64,000 bases of DNA from Nocardia mangyaensis (GTDB lineage: Bacteria; Actinomycetota; Actinomycetes; Mycobacteriales; Mycobacteriaceae). Positions 16,584 through 25,403 of this stretch are shown here, one piece after another (position 1 is the first letter of the stretch; every line of letters begins with the position of its first letter). Under the pieces are notes generated by a model. It was given only the letters and a program-made list of their open reading frames with translations, was not told where the DNA came from and did not search any database. The DNA lies in NCBI RefSeq assembly GCF_001886715.1, contig NZ_CP018082.1, positions 4,092,001 to 4,156,000 on the forward strand, given 5' to 3'. The position numbers and the translations under genes were made by a program.

Positions 16584-17762
16584 TCAGCTCCGAGGGAGAC
16601 CGAGCACACGCTCGGCGATGATGTTGCGTTGGATTTCCGATGTGCCGCCGGCGATGGTGCCCGCGAAGCTGCGCACATAGCGCTCGAACCAGCTGCACGA
16701 GAAGTTGTCCAGATTCAGCGGATTGAACGGCGCGGTGACGGCGGGATGCACGATCCCGTCCGCGCCCGCCGCCAGCAGCGTCTGCTCCGCGGCGCTCTGC
16801 ACCGCCTCCGAACCGAACACCTTGAGCACCGACAGCGCGGCCACGTCCTGGTCGCCGCGGGCGGCCCGGGCCAGCGCCGCCGAGCCGAGCAGGCGCAACG
16901 CCTGATTGTCCATGACCATCGTCGCGTAGCGGTCGCGCTCGAGGACGGTCTCGGGCCGGAAGTCCCTGATCAGCTCCCGCAGCCGGTCGGCGAAACTCAG
17001 CCACAGCAACGTGCGCTCGTGTCCGAGCGAACCGTTGGCCACCCCCCACCCCCCGTGCAGTGGGCCGACCAGATTCTGCGCGGGCACCACGACGTCCTCG
17101 AAGAACACTTCGTTGAAGTCCAGGTCGTGCGGACCACAGATCGACGCGAACGGCCGCCGGGTCACGCCCGCGGTGTCGGTCGGGATCAGCAGCACGCTGA
17201 TCCCTTTGTGTTTGGGCGCGTCGGGGTCGGTGCGCACGAAGGTGAGCAGCACATCGGCGTCATGGGCACCGGAAGTCCAGACCTTCTGGCCGTTCACGAC
17301 GAAGTGGTCGCCATCGAGTACGGCACGGGTCCGCAGACCGGCCAGGTCCGACCCGGCACCCGGTTCACTCATTCCCAGCGCCGCGGTGATCTCGGCGCGC
17401 AGGATGCGGACCGCCCAGCGCTTCTTCTGTTCCTCGGTGCCGAACGACAACAGGGAAGCGGCGATGATGCCGAGTCCCTGCGGGTTGAAGCTGTGATACA
17501 TGTGCCGCTTGGACAGCTCTTCCAGATGCACGTACTGCTGCACGAGAGTGGCATTGCGGCCGCCGTATTCCGGCGGGTTGCCGGGAAGCAGCCAGCCGCT
17601 GTCGAATTGGCGACGCTGCCACTCGCGAGCCCAGCCGGGAATGTCGGCGCTCGAACCGGCCCGGTCCGCGCCGGCGACCGCCGCGTCGGGCAGGTGTTCG
17701 GCCAGGAATGCCACGAATTCGGCCCGGAAGGACTCGACGTCGGCGTCAAAAGTCAGTTGCAC
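16584..17762 (-). CDS. Acyl-CoA dehydrogenase, catalytic-type subunit of a FadE pair
   Basis: The 392-residue acyl-CoA dehydrogenase has the FAD-contact motifs LGMSEPGAGSDLA and VWTSGAHDAD, and the C-terminal GGTSEIQRNIIAERVLG. The candidate catalytic base is the Glu in LGHERTLL (helix G position, as in isovaleryl-CoA dehydrogenase), since the MCAD-type Glu before GTS is Gly here. Its GTG start overlaps the end of another FadE gene by 17 bases. Such pairs form alpha2beta2 enzymes in steroid side-chain oxidation. The bulky acyl-CoA substrate is inferred. Confidence 0.88.
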   Translation of the reverse strand: MQLTFDADVESFRAEFVAFLAEHLPDAAVAGADRAGSSADIPGWAREWQRRQFDSGWLLPGNPPEYGGRNATLVQQYVHLEELSKRHMYHSFNPQGLGIIAASLLSFGTEEQKKRWAVRILRAEITAALGMSEPGAGSDLAGLRTRAVLDGDHFVVNGQKVWTSGAHDADVLLTFVRTDPDAPKHKGISVLLIPTDTAGVTRRPFASICGPHDLDFNEVFFEDVVVPAQNLVGPLHGGWGVANGSLGHERTLLWLSFADRLRELIRDFRPETVLERDRYATMVMDNQALRLLGSAALARAARGDQDVAALSVLKVFGSEAVQSAAEQTLLAAGADGIVHPAVTAPFNPLNLDNFSCSWFERYVRSFAGTIAGGTSEIQRNIIAERVLGLPRS

Positions 17763-18744
17763 GGTACTCCTCGGCGATCAGCGCCCGATGCGTGTGCGCG
17801 CCGCCGAGCAGAAGCTCGCCGACCTTGGCCCGCTTGAGCGCGAATTGCAGGTCGTTTTCCCAGGTGAAACCCATGCCGCCGAACAACTGCACACCGTGGC
17901 GGAACACCAGGGATTGACATTCACCGGCAGCGGCCTTGGCCATCGAGGCCGCGATCCGGCGGCGTGGGTCATCGGCGGCGATGGTCAGCGCCGCGAAATA
18001 GGCCAGCGCCCTGGCTCGTTCGATGGCGATCTGCATGTCGGCGGCCTTGTGTTTGACCGCCTGGAACGAGCCGAGCGCGACACCGAACTGCTGACGCGTG
18101 CGCACATGCTCGAGTACCAGGTCGAGAATGCGCTGACAGGCGCCGACCGTGGTCAACGCCATCCCGGTCAGCGCGAGGTGGTGCGCACGCTCCGGCACCG
18201 CGGTGAGGCGACGGTCGTCGCCCACCCGCACCCCGGCGAAACCGACCTCGGCGATGTGCAGGACCGGGTCGAACACCGCGGTGCGCCGCGCGATCACCTC
18301 GGGTGCGTCGACGACGAACACCCCGACATCGGTGACGACCGCGTATTGCTGGACTCGATCACCGTCGAGCACATGGCGCGCGGTGCCGTTGAGCACCCAC
18401 TCCGCGCCATCGCGCTGCACGGTGACACCGGTGAACACGGCTGTCCCGGGGCGACCCCCTTGTGCGAACTCCGGCGCGAGCGGCGCGAACTGGCTCATCG
18501 TCGCCAGATAGGGCGTCGGGTCGGTGACCCGACCGAGTTCCTCGAGGACGATGGCCAGTTCTACCGCGTCGGTGGCGGCGATCAATTCGGTCCAGCCCAG
18601 CTCGACATAGGTCTGCCAGAGCGGGGCCGGATCGGCGTCTTGGTCGGCGACCGCACGAATCAGCGCGGGCGGACACTCTTTGGTGAGAACGGCGCGGACA
18701 GTCTCCTGCCACAGCCGTTGGTCGGAGTCGAACTCCACAAGCAT
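17746..18744 (-). CDS. Acyl-CoA dehydrogenase, partner subunit of the FadE pair
   Basis: The 332-residue protein is acyl-CoA-dehydrogenase-like (C-terminal domain GACQRILDLVLEHVRTRQQFGVALGSFQAV, then QLFGGMGFTWENDLQ) with a shortened N-terminal domain. This is the pattern of the non-catalytic or structurally divergent subunit of heteromeric FadE enzymes. The start MLVEFDSDQRLWQ (ATG 18744, GGAGG-like site upstream) is preferred to a longer reading that runs through the operator at 18784. It heads a minus-strand operon with the catalytic subunit, crotonase and Mtb12-like genes. Confidence 0.86.
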   Translation of the reverse strand: MLVEFDSDQRLWQETVRAVLTKECPPALIRAVADQDADPAPLWQTYVELGWTELIAATDAVELAIVLEELGRVTDPTPYLATMSQFAPLAPEFAQGGRPGTAVFTGVTVQRDGAEWVLNGTARHVLDGDRVQQYAVVTDVGVFVVDAPEVIARRTAVFDPVLHIAEVGFAGVRVGDDRRLTAVPERAHHLALTGMALTTVGACQRILDLVLEHVRTRQQFGVALGSFQAVKHKAADMQIAIERARALAYFAALTIAADDPRRRIAASMAKAAAGECQSLVFRHGVQLFGGMGFTWENDLQFALKRAKVGELLLGGAHTHRALIAEEYRATDF

Positions 18745-18783
18745 CCGGAGGGCCTCCTTGCCAGCTACCGTGAACAACCCAGC

Positions 18784-18820
18784 GAGAATAACATTCTCGT
18801 AGGAAGAAAGTAATAGTCTC
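18784..18820. promoter_or_regulatory. Tandem operator between the FadE operon and tetR regulator 1
   Basis: GAGAATAACATTCTC (18784-18798) is a perfect match to the consensus and extends to CGAGAAT...ATTCTCG. After GTAGGAA comes GAAAGTAATAGTCTC (18806-18820), matching 9 of 12 half-site bases. The copies start 22 bases apart. The element lies 40 bases before the FadE ATG and about 100 bases before the divergent tetR start, so it may control both genes. Confidence 0.85.
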
Positions 18821-18918
18821 CAAGATCGGGAGACACGGGAGGTGACCACCGATGGATATGACGTTCTCCGGTACAGTGCACCCATGTTCTGCACACATCA
18901 CCCAGGACGGAGACGGCC

Positions 18919-19575
18919 GTGACCAGCGTCAGCGAAGAGCCCGCGTGGAAGCAGCGGGCCGTCGAGCGGTCCATTCGGGGGGCGAAACTGCGCGCCGAGC
19001 AGCGGGTGCAAAAGTTCCTCGATGCGGCGCAGGCGATCATCACCGAAAAAGGCACCACCGACTTCACCGTGCAAGAAGTGGTCGACCGTTCGCGTCAGTC
19101 ACTGCGCAGCTTCTACCTGCAGTTCGACGGTAAACACGAGCTGTTGCTCGCGTTGTTCGAGGACGCGCTCGACCGCACGGCGGATCAGCTGGCGGCGGCC
19201 GCCGAGGGCAAGACCGACCCGCTGGACCGCCTGCGGGTCACCGTCGAGTTGCTGTTCGAACTATGCAGGCCCGACCCGGTCGCGCAGCGTCCCCTGTTCA
19301 CCGATTTCGCGCCGCAACTGCTGGTGTCGCATCCCGCCCAGGTCAAGATCGCGCACGCGCCACTGCTGTCGCTGTTCACCGAACTGATGGAACAGGCCAA
19401 GAAGGCGGGAAGGCTGCGCGAGGGCCTCGATCCGCGGCGGATGGCGGCCGTGGTGATGCAGACGGTCATGTTCACCGCGCAGTCGGCGGGCGGCGCCGAC
19501 GAGGACGTCGCCCACCCGATCACCGCGAGCGAGGTCTGGGACTTCTGCGCGTTCGGATTCGCCACGGGCGAGTAG
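18919..19575 (+). CDS. TetR-family transcriptional regulator 1
   Basis: The 218-residue protein has an N-terminal helix-turn-helix (about residues 28-75: FLDAAQAIITEKGTTDF, then the recognition region SRQSLRSFYLQF) and a C-terminal ligand domain containing FTDFAPQLLVSHPAQVKIAHAPLLSLF. The regulator encoded at 45251 shares nearly all of the DNA-binding domain and much of the ligand domain. It is divergent from the FadE operon with a strong palindrome between them. It probably represses the island until a CoA-thioester intermediate is bound; the ligand is not known. The GTG at 18919 gives the family-like EEPAWKQRAV opening. Confidence 0.9.
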   Translation: MTSVSEEPAWKQRAVERSIRGAKLRAEQRVQKFLDAAQAIITEKGTTDFTVQEVVDRSRQSLRSFYLQFDGKHELLLALFEDALDRTADQLAAAAEGKTDPLDRLRVTVELLFELCRPDPVAQRPLFTDFAPQLLVSHPAQVKIAHAPLLSLFTELMEQAKKAGRLREGLDPRRMAAVVMQTVMFTAQSAGGADEDVAHPITASEVWDFCAFGFATGE

Positions 19576-19578
19576 CTG

Positions 19579-19606
19579 TCCGGGTGGCCCGAGGAGGCCA
19601 CCCGGA
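19579..19606. terminator. Bidirectional stem-loop terminator
   Basis: TCCGGGTGGCC and GGCCACCCGGA form an 11-base-pair stem with a 6-base loop between the end of tetR 1 and the end of the convergent thiolase gene at 19612. Confidence 0.8.
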
Positions 19607-19611
19607 CCAGC

Positions 19612-20757
19612 TCAGGGTGCGGCCACCTCGATGACGGTCGCCGAACCCATTCCACCGCCCGCACACAGTGCCGCGACACCGAAACCACCACCGCGACGAC
19701 GCAGTTCGTGCACGAGCGTCGTGATCATCCTGGCGCCGGTCGCCGCGACCGGATGACCGAGCGAGCAGCCGCTGCCGCTGACATTGACCAGGTTCGGATC
19801 GATGTCGAGCGCCTTGATCACCGCCAGTGGCACCACGGCGAACGCCTCGTTGATCTCGAACAGGCGTACCTGGGACAGCGAAATACCCGCTCGGGAAACA
19901 GCTTTCGCGATCGCCTCGATCGGAGCCAGGCCCGTGACGGCGGGATCGATGCCGACCGAGGCCCACGACCTGATGACCCCGAGGGCCGGCAGCCCGAGCC
20001 GATCACTGGCGATCGCCAGGGCCGCGGCGCCGTCGTTGGCGCCCGAGGCGTTGCCCGCGGTGATGCTGAAACCCTCGATCTCCGGATGCAGAACCTTCAG
20101 CCCCGCCAGTTTTTCCAGGGTGGTGTCCCGGCGCGGGTGCTCGTCGACCTCGAACAGTCCGTGCGGGGTCTTGATCGCCACGATCTCGTCGGTGAATCGT
20201 CCCTCGTCGATGGCGGCGATGGCGTTGCGGTGTGAGCGCAACGCCCAGCCGTCCATGTCGGCGCGGGAGATGCCGGATCTGACGGCCGCGTTCCAGCCGA
20301 CGGTGATCGACATGTCCCGGTTGGGCGCGTCGGGGCGATCGGGGTGCGTCGGTGAGGTCCACGGATCGAGCCATTCGTCCTCGTCGACGCGCATACGCAG
20401 GCGCGGAGCGGTGGAATCGGAGTTGACGCCACCGGCGATGACGAGCCGGTCCATGCCGGCGCGAATACTCGCCGCCGCGGACTGCACTGCCGCCATGCCC
20501 GCCGCGCAGTGCCGGTTGACGGCAACGCCGGGCACCGTGGTCAACCCGGCGGTGACCGCGGCATGCCTGGCCAGCACACCGCCGCCGTAGCGCCCCTCGC
20601 CCAGGACCACGTCATCGATTTGGCTCGGATCGAGACCGGCGGCGACCGCGGCCACGACATGATCGGCCAGCGCGAAGCCATCGGTGTCGCGCAGCGTGCC
20701 TTTGCGTGCGGTCCCGATGGGTGTGCGCAGCGCGGAGACGATGACTGCTTCAGGCAT
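19612..20757 (-). CDS. Thiolase (acetyl-CoA acyltransferase)
   Basis: The 381-residue classical thiolase has the nucleophilic Cys in NRHCAAGMAAVQSA (about residue 87), the His in GHPVAATGAR, and the second Cys in CAGGGMGSATVIE. It cleaves 3-oxoacyl-CoA with CoA to release acetyl- or propionyl-CoA. Its start overlaps the ligase gene by eight bases, so ligase and thiolase form one operon controlled from the region at 22187. Confidence 0.92.
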   Translation of the reverse strand: MPEAVIVSALRTPIGTARKGTLRDTDGFALADHVVAAVAAGLDPSQIDDVVLGEGRYGGGVLARHAAVTAGLTTVPGVAVNRHCAAGMAAVQSAAASIRAGMDRLVIAGGVNSDSTAPRLRMRVDEDEWLDPWTSPTHPDRPDAPNRDMSITVGWNAAVRSGISRADMDGWALRSHRNAIAAIDEGRFTDEIVAIKTPHGLFEVDEHPRRDTTLEKLAGLKVLHPEIEGFSITAGNASGANDGAAALAIASDRLGLPALGVIRSWASVGIDPAVTGLAPIEAIAKAVSRAGISLSQVRLFEINEAFAVVPLAVIKALDIDPNLVNVSGSGCSLGHPVAATGARMITTLVHELRRRGGGFGVAALCAGGGMGSATVIEVAAP

Positions 20758-22186
20758 GGGTGTTCTCCATTTCGGCGACGAGGTCGCGTCGCAAGAGTTT
20801 TCCGGTGTCGGTCTTGGGGAGTTCGGTGCGGAACACGATCGCGTCGGGCGTCTTGGACGAGCGCAGCCGATCCTTGACCCACTGCTTGATCCGCGCCTGG
20901 TCGCCGACCCCGACGACCACCGCGATCAGGCGCTGGCCCCACTCCGGATCGGGCACCCCGATGACCGCCGCCTCGCTGATGCCGGGGTATTCGAGCAGCA
21001 CATCCTCGATCTCGGCGGGCGCGATGTTCTCCCCGCCCCGGATGATCGTGTCGTCGGCGCGGCCTTCGATGAACAGGTAGCCGGCCGCGTCGAGCCTGCC
21101 GAGATCGGCGGTGGGGAACCAGCCGTCAGCATCGAGAACGCTACGTCCGCCGTACTCGCCCGAGATCTGCTCACCACGGACGAAGACCAGCCCGGTGTCA
21201 CCCGGTGCGACGGGTTCTCCTGCGGCACTACGGATCTCGAACTCGATTCCGGGCAGGGGCCGGCCCACCGAGCCGAGCCGATCGCGCACGAGCGGGTCGG
21301 CCGAGGTGGCGGCAGCGCGGTGGTCGGCCGGCCCGAGGACCGCGACGGAGGACGCGGTCTCGGTGAGCCCGTAGGCGTTGACGAAGCCGGTCTCGGGGAA
21401 CACCCGCAGCGCCCGGTCGAGGACCGGGCGGGGCATGCGGGACCCGCCGTAGGCCAGCGTCGCCAGCGTCGGAGTGCCCGCGTCGGGGCCATCGACCTCG
21501 GCGACGATCCGGGCCAGCATGGTCGGCACCAGCATCGCCTGCGTGATCCGCTCCCTGCGCACGGTCGCCAGCCACTCGGCGGGGTCGAAGGCGGACAGGT
21601 AGACCACCCGACGTCCGGCGTAGAGGTTCGAGAGCAGGTTCGTCAGCCCCGCGATGTGATACGGCGGCACCGACACCAACGCCGCGTCGGTCGTCGCGGC
21701 AGCACCGAACTCCACGGTGTTGAGCAGGTAGGCCATCAGGTGCCGGTGCCGCAGCAACGCCGCTTTGGGCGCGGAGGTGGTGCCGCTGGTGTACAGGATC
21801 ACCGCCACCGAGTCCGCGTCCCACGGCGTCGGCAGCTCCGGCGCGGCGGGCCGCCCCGGATCGGCGGCCACCAGGGCGTCGAGGTCCGCCGGCCGCAATA
21901 CCAGCGCGCCGGGATGTCGGTCCAGCAGCGCGCGCAGCTGGGTGTCGCCGAGCCGGTAGTTCAGCGGCACGAACGGCACGCCGGCCAGCACCGCGCCGAA
22001 CAGCGCGACCGGATAGGCCAGGTGGTTCGCACCCAGATACAGCACCGCGGAGTGCTCGTGGAAGCGCGGAGCCGCGCGCCGGGCGCAGTCGAGCAGGTCT
22101 GCCGCGGACAGCGAGCGGTCGCCGACCGTGAGCACCGATCGACTCCCCGCCGAGGCGGCCATGTCTAGGATCATGCCAATGTTCAT
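20750..22186 (-). CDS. Acyl-CoA synthetase (AMP-forming, FadD-like)
   Basis: The 478-residue ANL-family ligase has the P-loop YTSGTTSAPKAALL, the YGLTETAS adenylate motif, the hinge DGWFPTADLGRLDAAGYLFI followed by DDTIIRGGENIAPAEIE, and the C-terminal Lys motif KTDTGKLLRRDL. It activates a carboxylic acid as an acyl-AMP and then an acyl-CoA. Two starts are possible, ATG 22186 (MNIGMILDM) and ATG 22174; neither has a clear ribosome site. The operator at 22187 abuts the first, so the message may be leaderless or nearly so. Confidence 0.9.
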   Translation of the reverse strand: MNIGMILDMAASAGSRSVLTVGDRSLSAADLLDCARRAAPRFHEHSAVLYLGANHLAYPVALFGAVLAGVPFVPLNYRLGDTQLRALLDRHPGALVLRPADLDALVAADPGRPAAPELPTPWDADSVAVILYTSGTTSAPKAALLRHRHLMAYLLNTVEFGAAATTDAALVSVPPYHIAGLTNLLSNLYAGRRVVYLSAFDPAEWLATVRRERITQAMLVPTMLARIVAEVDGPDAGTPTLATLAYGGSRMPRPVLDRALRVFPETGFVNAYGLTETASSVAVLGPADHRAAATSADPLVRDRLGSVGRPLPGIEFEIRSAAGEPVAPGDTGLVFVRGEQISGEYGGRSVLDADGWFPTADLGRLDAAGYLFIEGRADDTIIRGGENIAPAEIEDVLLEYPGISEAAVIGVPDPEWGQRLIAVVVGVGDQARIKQWVKDRLRSSKTPDAIVFRTELPKTDTGKLLRRDLVAEMENTHA

Positions 22187-22223
22187 GAGAACATTATTCT
22201 CTCAGCAAGAGAGTGCTGATTTC
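22187..22223. promoter_or_regulatory. Tandem operator in the divergent ligase/SDR promoter region
   Basis: GAGAACATTATTCTC (22187-22201) differs from the consensus by one half-site base. After TCAGCAA comes a weaker copy, GAGAGTGCTGATTTC (22209-22223). The copies start 22 bases apart. The element sits between the ligase start and the SDR start at 22240, and can affect both. Confidence 0.75.
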
Positions 22224-22239
22224 AAGAGAGGAAAACAGT

Positions 22240-23004
22240 ATGCAGATCAGTGGTAGTTCCGCCATCGTGGTCGGCGGCACCGGCGGGCTCGGGGCGGCGA
22301 CCGTCCGCCGCCTGCACGCCGCGGGGGCGAAGGTGGTCGTCGCCGACGTCGCCGATGACTTGGGCAAGGAGCTCGAGGACGAACTCGGCATTCGCTATGT
22401 GCACACCGACGCCACCAGCGAGGAGTCCGTGCAGGCCGCCATCGAGGAGGCGCAATCCCTGGGCCCCCTGCGGATCTCGGTCGACACCCACGGTGGTCCC
22501 GCCAGCGGCGGACGACTCGTCGGCAAAGACGGCAGCCCCCTGGACCTCGACGGCTTCCGCACCACGATCGAGTTCTACCTGACCGCCGTGTTCAACGTGC
22601 TGCGGCTCTCGGCCGCCGCCATCGCCAAGCAGGAACCGCTCGACGAAGGCAGCCGCGGCGTCATCGTCAACACCGCCTCGATCGCCGCCTACGAGGGGCA
22701 GATCGGCCAGCTTCCCTACGCCGCGGCCAAAGGCGGCGTGGTCGGGATGACCCTGGTCGCGGCGCGCGACCTGTCCCCGCTCGGCATTCGCGTCGTCACC
22801 ATCGCGCCCGGCACCTTCAACACCCCCGCCTACGGCAAGGCCGCCGAGCAGCTGGAGGTCCACTGGAGCAAGCAGGTCCCCCACCCCAAGCGCATGGGCC
22901 GGTCACCGGAGTACGGGCACCTGGTCCAATCGGTCATCGAGAACGACTATCTCAACGGCGAAGTGATCCGCCTCGACGGCGCACTCCGCTTCCCACCCAA
23001 ATAA
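22240..23004 (+). CDS. SDR, 3-hydroxyacyl-CoA dehydrogenase type 2-like
   Basis: The 254-residue SDR has the cofactor loop VVGGTGGLGAAT and Y-x3-K in LPYAAAKGGV. The segments VNTASIAAYEGQIGQ and GIRVVTIAPGTFNTP strongly resemble HSD17B10/type 2 3-hydroxyacyl-CoA dehydrogenases. It would oxidise a 3-hydroxyacyl-CoA to the 3-oxo form with NAD+, feeding a thiolase. The start MQISGSSAIV (ATG 22240) follows AGAGAGGAAA; the longer reading would cover operator copy B. It is divergent from a ligase-thiolase operon. Confidence 0.88.
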   Translation: MQISGSSAIVVGGTGGLGAATVRRLHAAGAKVVVADVADDLGKELEDELGIRYVHTDATSEESVQAAIEEAQSLGPLRISVDTHGGPASGGRLVGKDGSPLDLDGFRTTIEFYLTAVFNVLRLSAAAIAKQEPLDEGSRGVIVNTASIAAYEGQIGQLPYAAAKGGVVGMTLVAARDLSPLGIRVVTIAPGTFNTPAYGKAAEQLEVHWSKQVPHPKRMGRSPEYGHLVQSVIENDYLNGEVIRLDGALRFPPK

Positions 23005-23047
23005 CAATGCCCGCAGTCACTTTCGATACCAGCCGGTGATCACCGGC

Positions 23048-23767
23048 CTACGAGGTGCGGCGGGTGAGGGCTGCGTCGGCGGCAACCCAGTGCTCATCCG
23101 CCACCCACAGCCGGGCGAACGCGTCGACCGCCTCCTGCGGCGAGACGCCCGCGACGATCCGCTTGATCTCCCCCGCCTGCGCGGTCGCCAGCGAGCGGGC
23201 CAACGCGCGCCAGCCGTCCTCGAAGTCCGCGCGCGCGAACACCCGGTCGACCAACCCCAGCCGTTCGGCTTCGGTCGCGTCGACAATGGTGGCCGTTCCG
23301 GCCAGCAAGACCGCGCGTCCCTTTCCCACCAGTGCCGCGAGCCGCTCGGCACCACCCCAGGCGGGCATGATCGCCAGTGCGGATTGGTTGAAGCCGATCT
23401 TGATGTCGGCGGCGGCGACGCGGATGTCCGCGGCGACGGCGACCTCGGCACCACCACCGAAGGCGTGCCCGTTGAGCGCGGCGATCACGGGAGCGGGGAA
23501 AGCCGCGAGCCGATCGCAGATCGAGCGCATGCGCCAGGCCATCGCGGCGGCCTGCTCCTCGGTACGCAGCGCACTGAGCTCTTTGAGATCTCCGCCGGAG
23601 ACGAACGCCCGATCACCAGCTCCTCGAATGACCAGAGCACGGGCGCCCGCCGCCTTGTCCAGCGCCTCGTCCAGCTCGTCCATGGTGACCGGTGCGATGG
23701 CGTTGCGGGCGTGCGGGCGATTGATCGTGACGACCGCGATACCGGCCTCCAGCTCCAGCTCGACCAT
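23048..23767 (-). CDS. Enoyl-CoA hydratase/isomerase family protein
   Basis: The 239-residue crotonase begins MVELELEAGIAVVTINRPHARNA and has the oxyanion-hole segments GDRAFVSGGDLKEL and NGHAFGGGAEVA. The position of the first catalytic Glu reads GFNQSALAIMPAWGGAE, so that Glu is replaced by a small residue; the specific reaction is uncertain. Its start codon lies inside the outermost copy of the operator at 23765-23823. It is convergent with the SDR gene; a 16-base perfect palindrome (23032-23047) lies between the two stops. Confidence 0.85.
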   Translation of the reverse strand: MVELELEAGIAVVTINRPHARNAIAPVTMDELDEALDKAAGARALVIRGAGDRAFVSGGDLKELSALRTEEQAAAMAWRMRSICDRLAAFPAPVIAALNGHAFGGGAEVAVAADIRVAAADIKIGFNQSALAIMPAWGGAERLAALVGKGRAVLLAGTATIVDATEAERLGLVDRVFARADFEDGWRALARSLATAQAGEIKRIVAGVSPQEAVDAFARLWVADEHWVAADAALTRRTS

Positions 23768-23823
23768 AAATGCATTCTCCCATTATGAGATTGTTATTCT
23801 TGTCGAGAGAGAATAGCATCGCC
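23765..23823. promoter_or_regulatory. Triple phased operator between crotonase and ligase genes
   Basis: Three copies of the operator start 22 bases apart. 23765-23779 (CATAAATGCATTCTC) has an intact right half. 23787-23801 (GAGATTGTTATTCTT) has 10 of 12 half-site bases. 23809-23823 (GAGAATAGCATCGCC) has an intact left half. The copies are separated by 7 bases each. The first overlaps the crotonase ATG on the minus strand. The divergent ligase starts 36 bases after the last copy. Confidence 0.7.
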
Positions 23824-23858
23824 GATGCGATATCTCGGATCCGGCATTGGAGTCTCAC

Positions 23859-25403
23859 GTGCGCAGCATTCCCGCCGACCTGGTGGCGGACTACCGAAGC
23901 AAGGGCTGGTGGACCGGCGAGACGATCGGCGAGATGCTGACCCACGGTCTCGCCGCCGCACCCGACACCGAGTTCCGGGTGCATTCGAACCAGCGGCCAT
24001 GGTCAGGCACCTTCGGCGACGTCGAGCACCGCGCCCGGCGCCTCGCCGCCGGGCTCCGCGCTCGTGGTGTCGGGCCCGGCGATGTCGTCGCCTTCCAGCT
24101 ACCCAATTGGGCCGAGGCCGCCGCGACCTTCTGGGCGTCGGCATTCCTCGGGGCGGTGGTGGTGCCGATCGTGCACTTCTACGGGCGCAAGGAGCTCTCG
24201 CACATCCTCACCGCCACTTCGCCACGGGTGTTCATCGTGGCCGAGCGGTTCGGCCGGCTGGAACACCACGCTGACCTGTGCGCGGACATTCCGATCGTCG
24301 GCGTCGTGGGACGTGACTTCGACGATCTGCTCGCCGAGGACCCGATGCCCGGATTCCTGTCCACCGATCCCGGCGGTCCCGCGCTGATCGCCTTCACCTC
24401 GGGAACCACCAGCGCGCCGAAAGGCGTCGTCCACAGCCACGAAACCCTCGGCCACGAAACCCGGCAGCTGGCCGGTCTCTACCCGCCCGAGCGCGGTAGG
24501 CAGCTCACCGCGGCTCCGGTCGGGCACTTCATCGGCATGGTGAACGCGTTCCTGATCCCGGTGCTCGACGGATCCCCGGTGAATCTGACCGACATCTGGG
24601 ACCCGGGCCGCGCTCTCGCGCTGATGCGCAGCGACGGACTCACCGTGGGCGGCGGCGCGACGTATTTCGTCACCAGCCTGCTCGACCATCCTGATTTCAC
24701 CACAGCACATCTGTCCTGGATGAAGTACGCCGGTCTGGGTGGCTCATCGGTCCCCGCGGCCGTCACCCGCCGGCTCGACGACCTCGGCATCACGGTCTTC
24801 CGCTCCTACGGCAGCACCGAACACCCCTCGATCACCGGGTCACGGTACAGCGCGCCGAAGGACAAGCGCCTGTTCACCGACGGCGACGCACTGCCCGGGG
24901 TGGAGATCAAGTTGGCGGCCGACGGCGAAATCCTCAGTCGCGGACCGGATCTGTGCCTGGGCTACACCGATGCCGCGCTCACGGCCGCCATGTTCGACGC
25001 CGACGGCTGGTATCACACCGGCGATATCGGCGAGCTCGACACCGACGGCTACCTGACCATCACCGACCGCAAGGCCGACATCATCATTCGCGGCGGCGAG
25101 AACATCAGCGCCCTGGAGGTCGAGGAGGTCCTGCTCACCATGCCCGGGATCGCGGAGGCGGTGGTCGTCGCCGCGCCCGACGCCCGCCTCGGCGAGCACG
25201 CCGCCGCCGTGGTCCGGCTGCGCACCGGCCACGAGCTGCCGACCATCGCCGAGCTGCGCGCACATTTCGACCGGGCAGGTGTCGCCAAGCAGAAGTGGCC
25301 GGAGGAGCTGCACCAGGTCGAGGACTTTCCACGGACCGCCAGCGGCAAGGTGCAGAAGTTCCACGTCCGGCAAAGCATCGCCGACCGGCAACCGAGCCGA
25401 TGA
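23859..25403 (+). CDS. Acyl-CoA synthetase (AMP-forming, cyclohexanecarboxylate/FadD type)
   Basis: The 514-residue ligase has the P-loop FTSGTTSAPKGVVHSH, the adenylate motif SYGSTEHPS, the hinge DGWYHTGDIGELDTDGYLTITDRKADIIIRGG (split in two parts around residue 395) and the C-terminal RTASGKVQKF. GTG 23859 (VRSIPADLVADY) is preferred because GGAG ends seven bases before it; an in-frame TTG at 23847 forms part of that ribosome site. It overlaps the next crotonase gene by ATGA. It activates an unknown acid; the ERGR...AAPVGHFIGM substrate region resembles ligases for cyclic acids only loosely. Confidence 0.9.
   Translation: MRSIPADLVADYRSKGWWTGETIGEMLTHGLAAAPDTEFRVHSNQRPWSGTFGDVEHRARRLAAGLRARGVGPGDVVAFQLPNWAEAAATFWASAFLGAVVVPIVHFYGRKELSHILTATSPRVFIVAERFGRLEHHADLCADIPIVGVVGRDFDDLLAEDPMPGFLSTDPGGPALIAFTSGTTSAPKGVVHSHETLGHETRQLAGLYPPERGRQLTAAPVGHFIGMVNAFLIPVLDGSPVNLTDIWDPGRALALMRSDGLTVGGGATYFVTSLLDHPDFTTAHLSWMKYAGLGGSSVPAAVTRRLDDLGITVFRSYGSTEHPSITGSRYSAPKDKRLFTDGDALPGVEIKLAADGEILSRGPDLCLGYTDAALTAAMFDADGWYHTGDIGELDTDGYLTITDRKADIIIRGGENISALEVEEVLLTMPGIAEAVVVAAPDARLGEHAAAVVRLRTGHELPTIAELRAHFDRAGVAKQKWPEELHQVEDFPRTASGKVQKFHVRQSIADRQPSR

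Noticed and set aside
20684..22168. A 494-codon + strand frame opposite the ligase
   Set aside because: The ligase on the minus strand has all AMP-binding motifs. The opposite frame lacks motifs and a ribosome site.
23032..23047. GCCGGTGATCACCGGC as a terminator
   Set aside because: It is a perfect palindrome but has no loop bases and no T tract. It may slow transcription, but there is not enough to call it.
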